Shown here: piece after piece, positions 54,166 to 64,000 of the stretch | Numbering within the stretch: the first letter of the stretch is position 1 | How the letters are laid out: each line of letters begins with the position of its first letter | Source: Adineta ricciae | Taxonomy: Eukaryota > Rotifera > Eurotatoria > Adinetida > Adinetidae | NCBI GenBank assembly: GCA_905250025.1 | Contig: CAJNOJ010000346.1 | Span: 35,537 to 99,536 of the forward strand | Length of the DNA stretch: 64,000 nt | Direction: 5' to 3' | Position numbers and translations under genes: made by a program | The notes under the pieces: generated by a model | Databases searched by the model: none | What the model saw: the letters and a program-made list of their open reading frames with translations, nothing else | What the model was told of the DNA's origin: nothing

Positions 54166-55542
54166 ATGTGTAATGAAACGAACATTAAAAATATTTCATA
54201 CTCTGTTCATGTTGAGTATAGGGATTCCAGATTTAGCGACGAAGCTCTTGCTTTTCTTAATATATTAATGCAATCACCTCCACCAGAAAACAAAACCGAT
54301 GTCAATGCAAATCGTGAACTATCAGAGTCTCTCCATGCAAATGTTAATCAAAAACTTATTGGTGCTTTCAAAGGAACTGAAAAAGAAGAACTAATCAATG
54401 CTAACTCAACAGGTTAATATCAGAGGCATTCTGCATGGAAACGTGTTTTCGAATTCATTTATCATCTATATAGAAATTCCAGTAACGATTTACACACCTG
54501 TTGATGTTGATAAGTCAAAATTGGTCATATTTTTTCATGGCGGAGGTAAATAAGACGAATGATTTTCATTTTGAAATATCTATAGTTTTATCTTGAGTGA
54601 AGGCTGGACTGTAAATAGTCGACGCACACATCAAACAATGGTCAACATGATTGCTGAGTAACAAAGAATATTTTCAGTTTATTCATATTTCATTGGTTTT
54701 TAGTGCGACAAACACGACTTGGATTAATGTGGAATATCGTCGTGGACCAGAGTATAAATTTCCTATTTGGTGGAATGATGTTTATCAAGTAACGAAATAT
54801 ATTATAGAAAATAAACAATCTTATGGTTGTATTCATCATATGAGTTCTATATTTGAATTTCTGTATTCGATATTTAGGTGTCGATTCGTCGGCTAAAGTC
54901 GGCGTTGCTGGTGAAAGTTGTGGCGCTTTAATGGCTGCAGGGTTATGCCATGCAATGAAAAATATTGATTTTCAGGTAAAATTCAAATCTATACGATTTT
55001 CGGATAATAAAGATTAAGATTTTCGTTCAGATTTTAGTCAGTGGTATTTTAGATCTACATCGAACAGCACCATCATATAAAGAATTTACTCATCAAATGT
55101 ATTTCCTGACACCGGAGATCTTAGACTGGTAAGTGAAGTAACAAACTCTATAATAATGATATGTGTATTCTCATCTGTATCATAGGTTGACATTATCAGC
55201 TTTTGACAATATGAAAGATTTAGATGATCCTCGTATTGCTGTAATGCAGAATAAATCTTTCGAAGGATTACCACCATGTTTGTTCATCGTTAGTGAATTG
55301 GATCCGTTGCATGATGATAGTTATGGTACAGAACATGACTAATCAAAATATGAAAGTATATAAATCTTAATTTGTTTGTTTCATTTATAGAATATCAAAA
55401 ACTTCTTGATAAAGCTGGAGTTCAAACTAAATTGGTCCTCATCAAAGGTGTTCTTCATGGGTTCTTCTCCGTTCCAGGTATTTATCCAAAAGCGTGTGCT
55501 GACGTGATCATTAATATAAAAGAATTTATGGGTTCGCTATGA
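54166..55542 (+). CDS. HSL-type alpha/beta-hydrolase (esterase/lipase), intact allele
   Basis: Exons 54166-54412, 54474-54545, 54603-54657, 54704-54825, 54878-54975, 55031-55128, 55186-55325 and 55391-55542 give 327 residues with no interruption. The N-terminus MCNETNIKNISYSVHVEYRD reads through where the other allele has a 2-bp deletion. Catalytic triad and oxyanion hole as expected: HGGGW, GESCG, ELDPLHDD and LHGFF. No signal peptide or membrane segment, so probably cytosolic. Hydrolysis of short-chain or aryl esters would be typical of the family. AATAAAAAGG at about 55602 follows the stop. Confidence 0.85.
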
Positions 55543-56029
55543 AATTGTGTGTTTGGAAATACGAAATAGACTGTAGAGAGACAAACTTTATTTTCGATTA
55601 TCAATAAAAAGGCTTTTTCTTTATTATTATATTTATCTTTTGCTCCAGAAACGTCACATGTTTAGCGTCTCCGATCTGCTAGATGTATGACATTGCGGAT
55701 TTAGTGAAGTATTTGTACAGTTTGTCGATGTAATTTAAGAAAACAAGATAATGAAATCTCTCAGCATCATGTAATTATAATTATTTTGATAAGAGAAAAA
55801 ATATGTCATCTTGGCATAGTTTCTGAAATTATATACGTATGTAGAAAGGAATAAAATTGTTTGAGAAGTGTATGCAAAAAAAGAATATGAGTACATATCG
55901 ACCTACACATATTTTTCGTGTTCCAAACGTGCAGATTCGTGGTGGGTAGGGACGTAACAATACCAATACTTTCAATACCAATAGTATTGGTATTAGTGTG
56001 TGAGAAAGCTAGCAATATAAGCACTATCT
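55543..56029. other. Intergenic with a perfect palindrome
   Basis: A 21-bp palindrome, AATACCAATA-G-TATTGGTATT, sits at 55974-55994, preceded by another ACCAATACTTTC copy. It could be a transcription-factor site, a hairpin, or the end of a small element. 55543-55833 aligns with the other haplotype; beyond that only one copy exists in the window. Confidence 0.45.
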
Positions 56030-56361
56030 ATGTTTGTGTATTTCATCCACACCCTCAATTCTTCTTGTGCTTTGGTTTTGAATGTCACTTTGCCAGTTGG
56101 TGCATCGATTCAAACTTGTATTTGGAAATGTGATCATGAAGATCAATGTCAAACAGGTGTTTATTATCATGACAATCGAACTTGTTTGCTGTTTAGCGAA
56201 GATTGTCATCATCCGGAAATGTTCAAACGAGTGTTATTTGTCATCGAAGCAATCAGGGTTAGTTTTAGATTATTGTGATGATATTTTCATCATTAGTACT
56301 TTCTCTTTAGGATCGAATAATCAATGTTCGCATCGAAGTGAGTAAACTGAAAATGATCTGA
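56030..56361 (+). CDS. Small PAN-like protein, possibly 5'-incomplete
   Basis: Exon 56030-56257, a 53-bp intron 56258-56310 and a short exon 56311-56361 give ~92 residues. The Cys pattern SIQTCIWKCDHEDQC...NRTCLLFSEDC fits the central part of a PAN/apple domain, like the ones at 22652 and 31269. The N-terminus MFVYFIHTLNSSCA is not a convincing signal peptide, so an upstream exon may be missing. It could be a fragment. Confidence 0.5.
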
Positions 56362-56829
56362 TAAGTGCGAGAGCGTATGATTTATATCGATAAACATTAC
56401 AGATCAAGAAACTAAATGTGATATTCAGCGTGTATGCTATTATTAGACAAAATTTTAATCATTTCACGATAGAGAAAATTATTGTAAAACATCTGCAAAC
56501 AGCTTGAACTTTTAATAAACTTCAATTTGTTTTTTCACGTGAAATTTTTTGTCTTATTTGGAAATATGAATATTAGGCGACATATAGGCATACAGCATCG
56601 ATGTTATCAAATGAAAGGATATTAGTCACTGGTGGACTGAATGTTAACACTAATCTGAACGGTGTTGAGAAGATCAGAGAGGAAATTTAGGATCGATTTC
56701 ATAGTTGTGTTATTCGAATGAGAAATTAATTAAGTTTTTCTCAAATGGAACAAGCTGTCAACACTATTAATCTATTTGATAACAAATCAGAGTTATTAGA
56801 AAAGTACCGCGATAGATGACGCTAGTTAG
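56362..56829. other. Intergenic
   Basis: Apart from a short broken reading near 56690-56820 (MEQAVNTINLFDNKSELLEK), I see nothing here. Confidence 0.4.
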
Positions 56830-57416
56830 TTACATTGTATTATTGAAAAAAGGAAAAATATTTTGAAAAAGAAATTCTTTATTGGGTTCGTGTGTCACAT
56901 CTTGATGTTTGACGTGTGAAACAAATGTGAATAGTTTTCCTTGTTCCCATAATGTTCGTAATCCGATTAAATCTTCGGTGAATTGTCTCGAATTATTCCA
57001 TGTTTCAATTTCTAAGGAATTTTTTATGTAACCCATAAATAAACCTGATTGTCTTGGCATAACAACTTCATCTCTGTCCGAATAAGTCATGACAAATGAA
57101 TTTAATTTGAGGATATTTTCACGATAGATGCCATTCGGAGTACCTCGTTCATTATTGATATCAGGAAGATAATGACAATTCGAATAGTATCGATCTAACT
57201 GCTCAGGATCGCGCCAGTAATTCGCTGGACTAATCACGTTTTGTATCGCCGTTTCGTACGCGTATTTTGTTATTAAATCTCGAAGTTCGATTGGTAATTG
57301 CAGGAGATAAGGAACACCGAAAACACCTTGATGAATACCACTTAAAGTTATGAGATTATAGACAGGCAACGAACAACGTTCAACAGCACCACGAGCGATG
57401 ATACTACCTTGAGAAT
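56830..57416 (-). CDS. Palmitoyl-protein thioesterase family protein, 5' part lost at an assembly join
   Basis: The ~195 visible residues match the C-terminal two thirds of PPT1/PPT2-type lysosomal thioesterases, which remove fatty acyl groups from Cys of proteins. They begin at SQGS, the nucleophile region (GxSQG in the family). LITLSGIHQGVFGVPYL, AIQNVISPANYWRDPEQLD, YLPDINNERG, FVMTYSDRDEVVMP with a candidate Asp, and a closing HVKHQDVTHEPN with candidate His residues follow. The n at 57417 cuts the gene exactly before the nucleophile Ser. The bases beyond it (57418 on) do not continue the family, so the N-terminal exon(s) are not in this window. Confidence 0.82.
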
Positions 57417-57417
57417 N
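57417..57417. other. Assembly join (single n), contig 6 / contig 7
   Basis: The thioesterase reading ends at the n, and the sequence right of it is unrelated AT-rich DNA. Unlike the other joins I do not see an overlap, so the adjacency of contig 7 is unverified. Confidence 0.75.
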
Positions 57418-58604
57418 TAAAAACAACTTTTGATTTCGTCAGGAATTTGCTTTTGATTTCTTAAATTATTTTTTTAAAGAGATTTTCTGTTTGCTTAAAT
57501 ATCGGAAGAATAAATCATATTTTATCGATTCTTTTATTATTCGTGTCCTGAAATTCTCAGTTTCGATTCAAAAATAAAGATTTTTACATTTTCATTCGAT
57601 CTTCTTTAGAACGATGAATTTTCTGTTTTTGAGAAAATCTTCGTGACAAAATGTTGTTTTTACATATCGATGAATCGAAAATCGAACTTTAATACAAAAC
57701 AAATTGCGTTTTCTTTCTATGAACAGAAGAGCAAATTGATTCGTGTTCATTTACAGGTTTTCTATCGTGTGAAAGCTATCGATTGTTTTCAAAAGAAAAG
57801 ACAAATTCAAAGTCTGATTTTGGGAATTTCACTCGAACTCTTACTTTTTTATACAAAGGAACAACGGAAAAGAATTGGGAAGAGTTTTCTGTCAATAAAA
57901 CTGATTCTTTTCCACATCAGAGAAAAAGTCACGAGACAAAGGCAGTGAATTTCAGAATAAGTTCATATAAAATAAATCAATCGGAATGAATCACAGCGGA
58001 GAAATCATTTCTGATGATCTTTCGTTTTATTGACGAGAGTTTTTGTTAATTAATCTACTCGATAAAATGTGTATACGCGTTTAAATAGAGAAAATAAAGT
58101 AAAACATAAAAGATGCAAAATGTGGAAAATGATCGTTTATTGATGATCTTCTTCTTTTGATTAAACACTTCTCGATATTTTTGGTTTTCATAAAATGTTT
58201 TATTCAATAGGGAAAAATATTTTTCTTTGACGACAAAGATTTTAATTATTGGAAAGAAAATCTTCTTATCAAACAATGTCTAATGGATTATTAAGTCAAT
58301 GAAGAAGTTTTTGAGTTACACAATGAGGATTTGATTGCGCGTATTATTTTTGATGCAAAAAGATTTTCATTCAAACTTTACTTTTTTTTCTGAAGAGAAT
58401 TTCAAATTCTGTTCATTTTTGGGTTCCGATTGTCGAGAAAAGATGTTCTACGAAGTATTCAGTCGTAAAGTCGAACTAATTCCTTTGTTTAGTGTAGAAA
58501 GACTAAACGAAATGATTTCTTTATTTCGGAAAGTTATTTTTCTCAAAGGTTTTCTTCGCACGGCGTTTTTTAACTTCAAAAATTTTGAAAAACTTTTTCT
58601 TTTC
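57418..58604. other. AT-rich region downstream of B-box/NHL gene 1, no gene recognised
   Basis: Composed largely of T/C- and A/G-rich short words. Overlapping open frames at 57643-57989 have no domain, and their composition matches the non-coding flanks. It serves as the 3' flank of the minus-strand gene starting at 60106. Confidence 0.45.
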
Positions 58605-60106
58605 TCAAACAATTAAATCAAATCGTTGAATTCGATCATTTCCACAATCACTAACATAAAGATTTCCTTCGCCATCAAATAATAAACCAAAAGGACAAGA
58701 CAATTGATTAGGTTCATTTCCTAGTCCATTTCCACCAACAATTATTTCACCTTCTTCATCTCCTTCACACCATCGCATTATTCGATGATTCTCACGATCT
58801 GCAACATAAATTCGATCCTCATGGCCAACAATCATTCCTTGAGGACGATTCAATTGATTCAGATTCTTTTCGTTTCCATTTCCACCAGCAACAGCAATTC
58901 CTTCCTGCGCATCTTTTCTCCATTTCATCACACGATAATTCCCAAAATCTGAAACATAAAGAGATTGTTCGTCATCGACAAACAGAAAAGTTGGAAGGTT
59001 GAACTGATTGAGTTGATCTCCTCTTCCATTTCCACCAGCAACTAATGTTCCTTCACCCTTTTCTCCCATTTTCCATCTTTTCACTTCATCTTTCTCACAA
59101 TCAGAAACATAAACAAATCCAAATTTATCCATTGTTAACCGCCAACAATCGATATTGTCAATGAGAATCTCCGGTTGATTTGTGTTCAAAAACCATCGCA
59201 TTACTCTTCGATTTCCAAAATCAGCAATTATGAGTGAATTATTTTGTTCATCGAAAATCACATCTGTTGGTTGATCCAATTGATTCAAACTGTTTCCTCT
59301 TTCATTTCCACCAGCCACAATTGTTCCTTGACTTTCGTTTCTTTTCCATCGAACAATTCGATGATTCCCTGAATCCGCAATGAAAATATTTCGATGTTTG
59401 TCGATAAATATTCCATCAGGATATGAAAGGTGGTTTAATTTGCCTCCTCTTCCATTTCCTCCACAGATTGTCGATCCATTTTGTTTCCCTTTCTCCAACT
59501 TTGGTTCTGCAAAGAGAAAAATTCAGTTGGTCTTTTGTATTTGAATTCATTGTTTAACAACGCTGTGTATGAGAGAAAGGTATTTTTCGACTTACTTCTT
59601 GTTGATTTCACTGAGATTCTTTTGATAAATGTTTGTGAATCTTCTTCGATGAAGATCTCTGATGAATCGTTGAATTCCTTGCTGATTTTTGTTAACTTTT
59701 CTTCTAGATCTTCCAGATTGATTTCGTTCATTTCATTTTCTTCTTGAATTTCTTTGCTTTCTCTAATCAGTTTATTGAATTTCTCTTCAATATCGATGAG
59801 AAATTCTTCATTTTCTTTGAGAAATGTTTGTCGACATTGTTCAGCTGTTTGTCGAATAATTTCGATCGAATTCTTTTCCCATTGATCAATTTGAATAAAG
59901 AGAGAAGAGTTTTGTGGATTTTCTTTTCTTTCTTGAAGATTTTCTCTGAATTGATCATAATTGTTGATAATCGTGTTGAATTCTTCAGTCAAATCTTGTC
60001 GATGTTTCATTAAATCGTCAAAACAGAATTCGTTTGAACAACCTCGACAAGAATATGTCGATGTGTGTTTTTTACAAAGAAAACATTGTGCTTCATTCGT
60101 TGTCAT
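58605..60106 (-). CDS. B-box/coiled-coil/NHL-repeat protein, paralogue 1 (TRIM-like without RING)
   Basis: Exons 60106-59596 and 59506-58605 (89-bp intron) give 470 residues. Residues ~5-40 form a B-box-like zinc finger (CFLCKKHTSTYSCRGC...C...H). Residues ~45-170 are a highly charged coiled coil. From ~185 come six NHL repeats (GGNGRGGKLNHLSYPDGIFI..., IFIADSGNHRIVRW) forming a beta-propeller. The layout matches TRIM-NHL proteins (e.g. the TRIM2/3/71 class) minus the RING, so ubiquitin ligase activity is not expected. Propeller binding to RNA or protein is typical. I use the ATG at 60106; an in-frame TTG upstream is not used. Confidence 0.85.
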
Positions 60107-60925
60107 TTTGTCAATCAATGTGAAATATGAATTTCTAAAGATAAATTTGAAGTCAAAGTGAAGAAAAATGACAACATTCGTGGGAAATTTTTCAATGAAT
60201 TAGTCATTGGTTTTTTCCATCGAATCGATCACGATTCACGAGTAAATAAGAAAATATAATGAAAAACAAACCTATGTGTCTTTTCTAGTGACATCTGTTC
60301 CAAACCGATCTAATTTTGAGAAAAGATTTCTTTTGTTTTTTCTAATTTTTAATAAATTGATCGTAAATTTTCGTAAGAAACCTTCGGAAATTATTTTCTT
60401 TAAAAAATATTTCCGATATTAATTGCAATTTTGGTTGGAATTAATTTCATTTTAGTTGATTTGAGAATGAAACTCAAATTCTGTTGATCTCTTTTTGTCA
60501 CAAAATGAAACAAAATTGATTTGAACCGATGATTTTGAAGAAATTTTGTTATCAGGAAATTCTCGAAGAAAAACATAAGAACTTATTGAAAAGGAAAAAC
60601 AAAAAAATTCAAAATGGTAAAAATTGATCGATCATTTCCTTTTTCTCATGAAAATTCTTTCTTCAAAATGAAGAAATTCTTCATTTATGAACTTCGAAAT
60701 CTCTTTTGAGTTCAACGATCATCGCGTTATTTTCAAAAAGCGCATCGTTATATCAAAGAATTTCTCTTTAGATCGATAAATGAATAAATATTTCTCGATG
60801 AATATCATTTTCTCTTTTGTGTTGAATTTGGTTTTTAAATTATTTTCTCTAAAATATTCCTTTGAAAAATCCAACGAATTTCCTTTTTTTATTGGAAAGA
60901 AAACAAAAATGAAATTTTTCTTTTT
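60107..60925. other. Intergenic between tandem B-box/NHL genes
   Basis: Promoter of paralogue 1 and 3' flank of paralogue 2. The first ~130 bp upstream of each paralogue's start (60107-60240 and 62439-62580) are clearly similar, showing the duplication included the promoter. The remainder is AT-rich without genes. Confidence 0.55.
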
Positions 60926-62438
60926 TCAAATGATCAAATCAAATCGTTGAATTAGATGATTTTCCTTATCACCAACATAAAGATTTCCTTCACCATCAAA
61001 TGATAAACTGCGAGGATAAGACAATTGATTGGGTTCATTTCTTTGTCCATTTCCGCCAACAATTATTTCACCTTCTTCATCTCCTTCACACCATCGCATT
61101 ATTCGATGATTCCCACAATCTGCAACATAAATTCGACCCTCATGATCAACAATAATTCCTTCAGGACAATTCAATTGATTCGGATTCTCTCCGCATCCAT
61201 TTCCACCAGCAACAACAATTCCTTCCTCTGCGTATTTTATCCATTTCATTACACGATGGTTTTCCACATCTGAAACATAAATAGATTGTTCGTCATCGAC
61301 AAACATAAAATTTGGAAATTGGAACTGATGGAGGTTCTCTCCTCTTCCATATCCACCAGCGAATATTCTTCCTCTGCCGTCTTCTTCCATTTTCCATCTT
61401 CTCACTTCATGTTCCATATCATCAGATACATAAACACATCTAAATCTATCCATTGTTAATCGCCAACAGTCGATTCTTCTTAAGAAAATCTCCGGTTTAT
61501 CTTCGTTCAAAAACCACCACATTACTCTTCGATTTCCATAATCAGCAATGATGAGTGAATCAGTTTGTTCATCGAAAATCATATCTGTTGGGTGATTCAA
61601 TTGATACAAACTATTTCCTTTTCCATTTCCACCAGCCACAATTGTTCCTTCATTTTCATTTCTTTTCCATCGAACAATTCGATGATTCCCCGAATCCGCA
61701 ATGAAAATATTTTGATATTTGTCGATAAATATTCCTTCAGGACTTGAAAGTTGATATGATTTGTCTCCTCTTCCATTTCCTCCACAGATTGTCGATCCAT
61801 TTTGTTTCCATTTCTCCAACTTTGGTTCTGCAAAGAAAAAAATTCAGTTGATCTTTTGTATTTGAATTCATTGTTCAACAATGCTCTGTATATGAGAAGA
61901 AGATATTTTCCGACTTACTTCTTCTTGATTTCACTGAGATTCTTGTGATAAATGTTTGTGAATCTTCTTCGATGAAGATTTCGGATGAATCGTTGACTTT
62001 TCTAGTGATTTCTCTTAATTTTTCTTTTAGATCTTTCAGATTCGTTTCGTTCACTTCATTTTCTTCTTGAATTTCTTTGATTTCTTTAATCAGTTTATTG
62101 AATTTCTCTTCAATATCGACGAGAAATTCTTCAATTGCTTTGAGAAATGTTTGTCGACATTGTCGAGCTGTTTGTCGAATAATTTCGATCGAATTCTTTT
62201 CCCATTGATTAATATCAATGTAGGCATAATAGTATTGTGGTTTTTCTTTTCTTTCTTGAAGATTTTCTCTAAATCGATCATAATTGTTGATAATCGTTTT
62301 GAATTCTTCAGTCAAATCTTGTCGATGTTTCGTAAAATCTTCCAAACAGAATTCATTTGAACAACCTTGACAAGAATATGTCGATGTGTGTTTATTACAA
62401 AGAAAACATTGTGCTTCATTCGTTGTCATTTTGTCCAT
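60926..62438 (-). CDS. B-box/coiled-coil/NHL-repeat protein, paralogue 2
   Basis: Exons 62438-61919 and 61827-60926 (91-bp intron) give 473 residues. Same architecture and intron position as paralogue 1: B-box CFLCNKHTSTYSCQGC, coiled coil, six NHL repeats. Divergence between the paralogues is much larger than between haplotypes elsewhere, especially in the third and fourth NHL blades. This is therefore a true tandem duplication and not an assembly artefact. No join separates them. The start may be MDKMTT (62438) or MTTNEA (62429). Confidence 0.85.
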
Positions 62439-64000
62439 CAGTGTGAAATGTGAATTTCTAAAGATAAATTTGAAGTCAAAGTGAAGAAAAATGTCAACAT
62501 TCGTGAGAAGTGTTTTGATGAATTAGTCATTGGTTTTTTCCTTCGAATCAATGACGATTCACGAACAAATGAGAAAATATAATGTAAAATAAACGTGTGC
62601 GTCTTTTATATGGCTTGTCTTCCAAATCGATGTAAAGGTATTTCGTCTTTTTCTTTTGCATTTCACAAAATGCAAACAATTCATTCGATCTCAACAATCA
62701 AAACAAAACAAAAAGAAAAGAAAAGAATTTCTTTTTCACTTTGAAATTTTCTTCATAAACACATGAAAAGGTTATTTTGCACAAAATTGAAATGAGTTCG
62801 TAAAACGATCATCGTCTCATCTAAATTTTCCTTTTCATTTCTGAACAATTGATGTTCGACTGAGACAAAAATCTTTTTATTTTCAAATGATTCTTTTCAT
62901 TGATAAGAAAATGATTTTCTTCTTTGCTTTTGAGAAATACGTCAAAATCGACAAACTTGTTTTCCATATACTAAATATGTTTAATATTATATAAGAACAA
63001 CTATGAAATAGAATACGAATTACGTCAAATCACGACTAAGTGTCATACGATGTTAAATAAAAACAAAAGACGATTGCTGTCAACTAATGATCAGATGAAA
63101 AGATGAGACCCACGGAGAAAAATATTAATCGAGAAGAAACTCAATAAAAATATGAATGTTGCGTACGCATAAGTTATTCTATTGTCTTTTGGAAAACTTA
63201 AATTGATATTCAATATCAGATCGAATAGGTTACAGGAAGAGCTTTGTCTATTCTATTACTTTGTTAAACCAGATAACGGTCATTTCTTTTTCCAAAGTAA
63301 TGCACTGAAAAAACAGAAATATCTTCTATCAGTCGATGGTATTTTTAACAAAAATCGAAGTAAATGACAAGTTTTACGTTCGAGGATATTTTATTCAACT
63401 GAAAATACATTTATCGATGATTTCTATTCGAAAGAGCTCTCGTAGAGTAAAACGTTCATTTTTAAGAGATTTGTCTTCATAATTACGAACTGCAATATTG
63501 TTGTAACAGGTAAAGACCGAACAATCGCTACTTGAATAACTTAGAAAAGTGAAGGGAAGATGTTTGTATTTTATAAGAGAAAGAGTCAAGTCTCAGTAGT
63601 GCTTGAAATCATCTACTTGATTTGTTGTGTCACTTTCATTTCAGAATCAGATTTTCTCCGTATTTTACACTGATTGTTACTTTCATAAGGTGAATTTAGT
63701 GAAATCTTTATTCGTGAATTGATAAACTAAACAAATTCCAATCTTCAAAGTTAATTTTGTCATTATGTGATCTGATCGAACAAACATTTCTTAGTATCGA
63801 TTGGAATCTGATGTGCATAAATCATCAGAATTCGACAAAAACACAATATTCAACTAATTGCTGGTAATGGTTGAATCGATTTTCTAATGTTCATTGGATG
63901 CGATGAAATTTGATTTCTTTTTCGAAATAAAATCTGTCTAACGTGTCGATTTACGCCGAGGTAAATGTCAGTGATAAAAGTTCGAAGGAATATAACGAAG
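62439..64000. other. Right edge, no gene recognised
   Basis: The first ~140 bp are the duplicated promoter region of paralogue 2. The rest is AT-rich with only short open frames (63182-63367, 63395-63589) lacking domains or conserved features. No RNA gene or repeat recognised. Confidence 0.45.

Noticed and set aside
12497..55833. Palindromic arrangement of alleles as once reported for bdelloids
   Set aside because: All copies are in the same orientation and separated by n bases; no inverted arrangement is present.
57643..57989. Overlapping plus-strand open frames on contig 7
   Set aside because: Composition matches the surrounding AT-rich spacer, with no domain, no splice context and overlapping frames of similar length.
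1..64000. CRISPR arrays, rRNA, telomeric repeats, bacterial operons
   Set aside because: None seen on reading both strands. The zinc-ribbon coding repeats are protein-coding, not CRISPR. I did not find a convincing tRNA, but cannot exclude one without a covariance search.

Overview
This is a eukaryotic, AT-rich window with many very short GT-AG introns (about 46-100 bp; most are 46-66 bp), AATAAA-type 3' ends and genes packed a few hundred bases apart. Gene content points to a bdelloid rotifer: ADP-ribosyltransferases (ART) with NHL or zinc-ribbon partners, NHL/B-box proteins, PAN/apple-domain secreted proteins, a bacterial-looking exonuclease-endonuclease-phosphatase and a fungal-type GH45 cellulase-like protein. 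The organism call is inference from content and gene structure; no database was searched.

The most important fact for a reader is structural. The window is seven contigs joined by single n bases at 1242, 3815, 12496, 39745, 53118 and 57417. Both sides of five of the six joins repeat sequence present elsewhere in the window, in the same orientation and a few percent diverged by eye. The simplest reading is one locus present as two haplotypes laid end to end: haplotype A = 3816-12495 plus 39746-53117 (and probably 53119-57416); haplotype B = 12497-39744, inserted in the middle of A. The end of 3816-12495 matches position 21223 of B, and the start of 39746 matches 21348. Only about 124 bp of A is missing, and that gap splits its DUF4419 gene.

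True gene order, collapsed: EEP nuclease-like gene (+); TRAF-type zinc finger-GTPase (+); PAN-GH45 (-); ART-TPR-NHL (-); Cys-rich receptor-like protein (+); pentapeptide-repeat membrane protein (+); DUF4419 (+); PAN protein with Ser/Thr tail (-); cathepsin-like protease (+); ubiquitin-like/Cys-rich protein (-); a degenerate region; GPCR (+); in B only, a 3.35-kb insertion carrying a PAN/EB/discoidin-like gene (-) between repeat copies; ART-15x zinc ribbon (+); HSL-type esterase (+); then on contig 6 a small PAN gene (+) and a truncated palmitoyl-protein thioesterase (-); and on contig 7 two tandem B-box/coiled-coil/NHL genes (-).

Haplotype comparison exposes real or apparent allele damage: a +1 frameshift in the protease (A), a nonsense change in the GPCR tail (A), a 2-bp deletion near the start of the esterase (B), loss of one zinc-ribbon unit (A), and a GH45 pseudogene relic found only in A. 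It also corrects gene models: an apparent frameshift in the A copy of ART-TPR-NHL is a conserved 51-52 bp intron. The most novel items are the ART-zinc-ribbon array protein, the ART-TPR-NHL protein, and a PAN-GH45 protein that has lost a catalytic aspartate in both haplotypes. ARTs, NHL/B-box proteins, a zinc-finger GTPase, a ubiquitin-like protein and secreted PAN proteins lie together. This resembles an accessory, possibly defence- or environment-responsive neighbourhood, but that is speculation.
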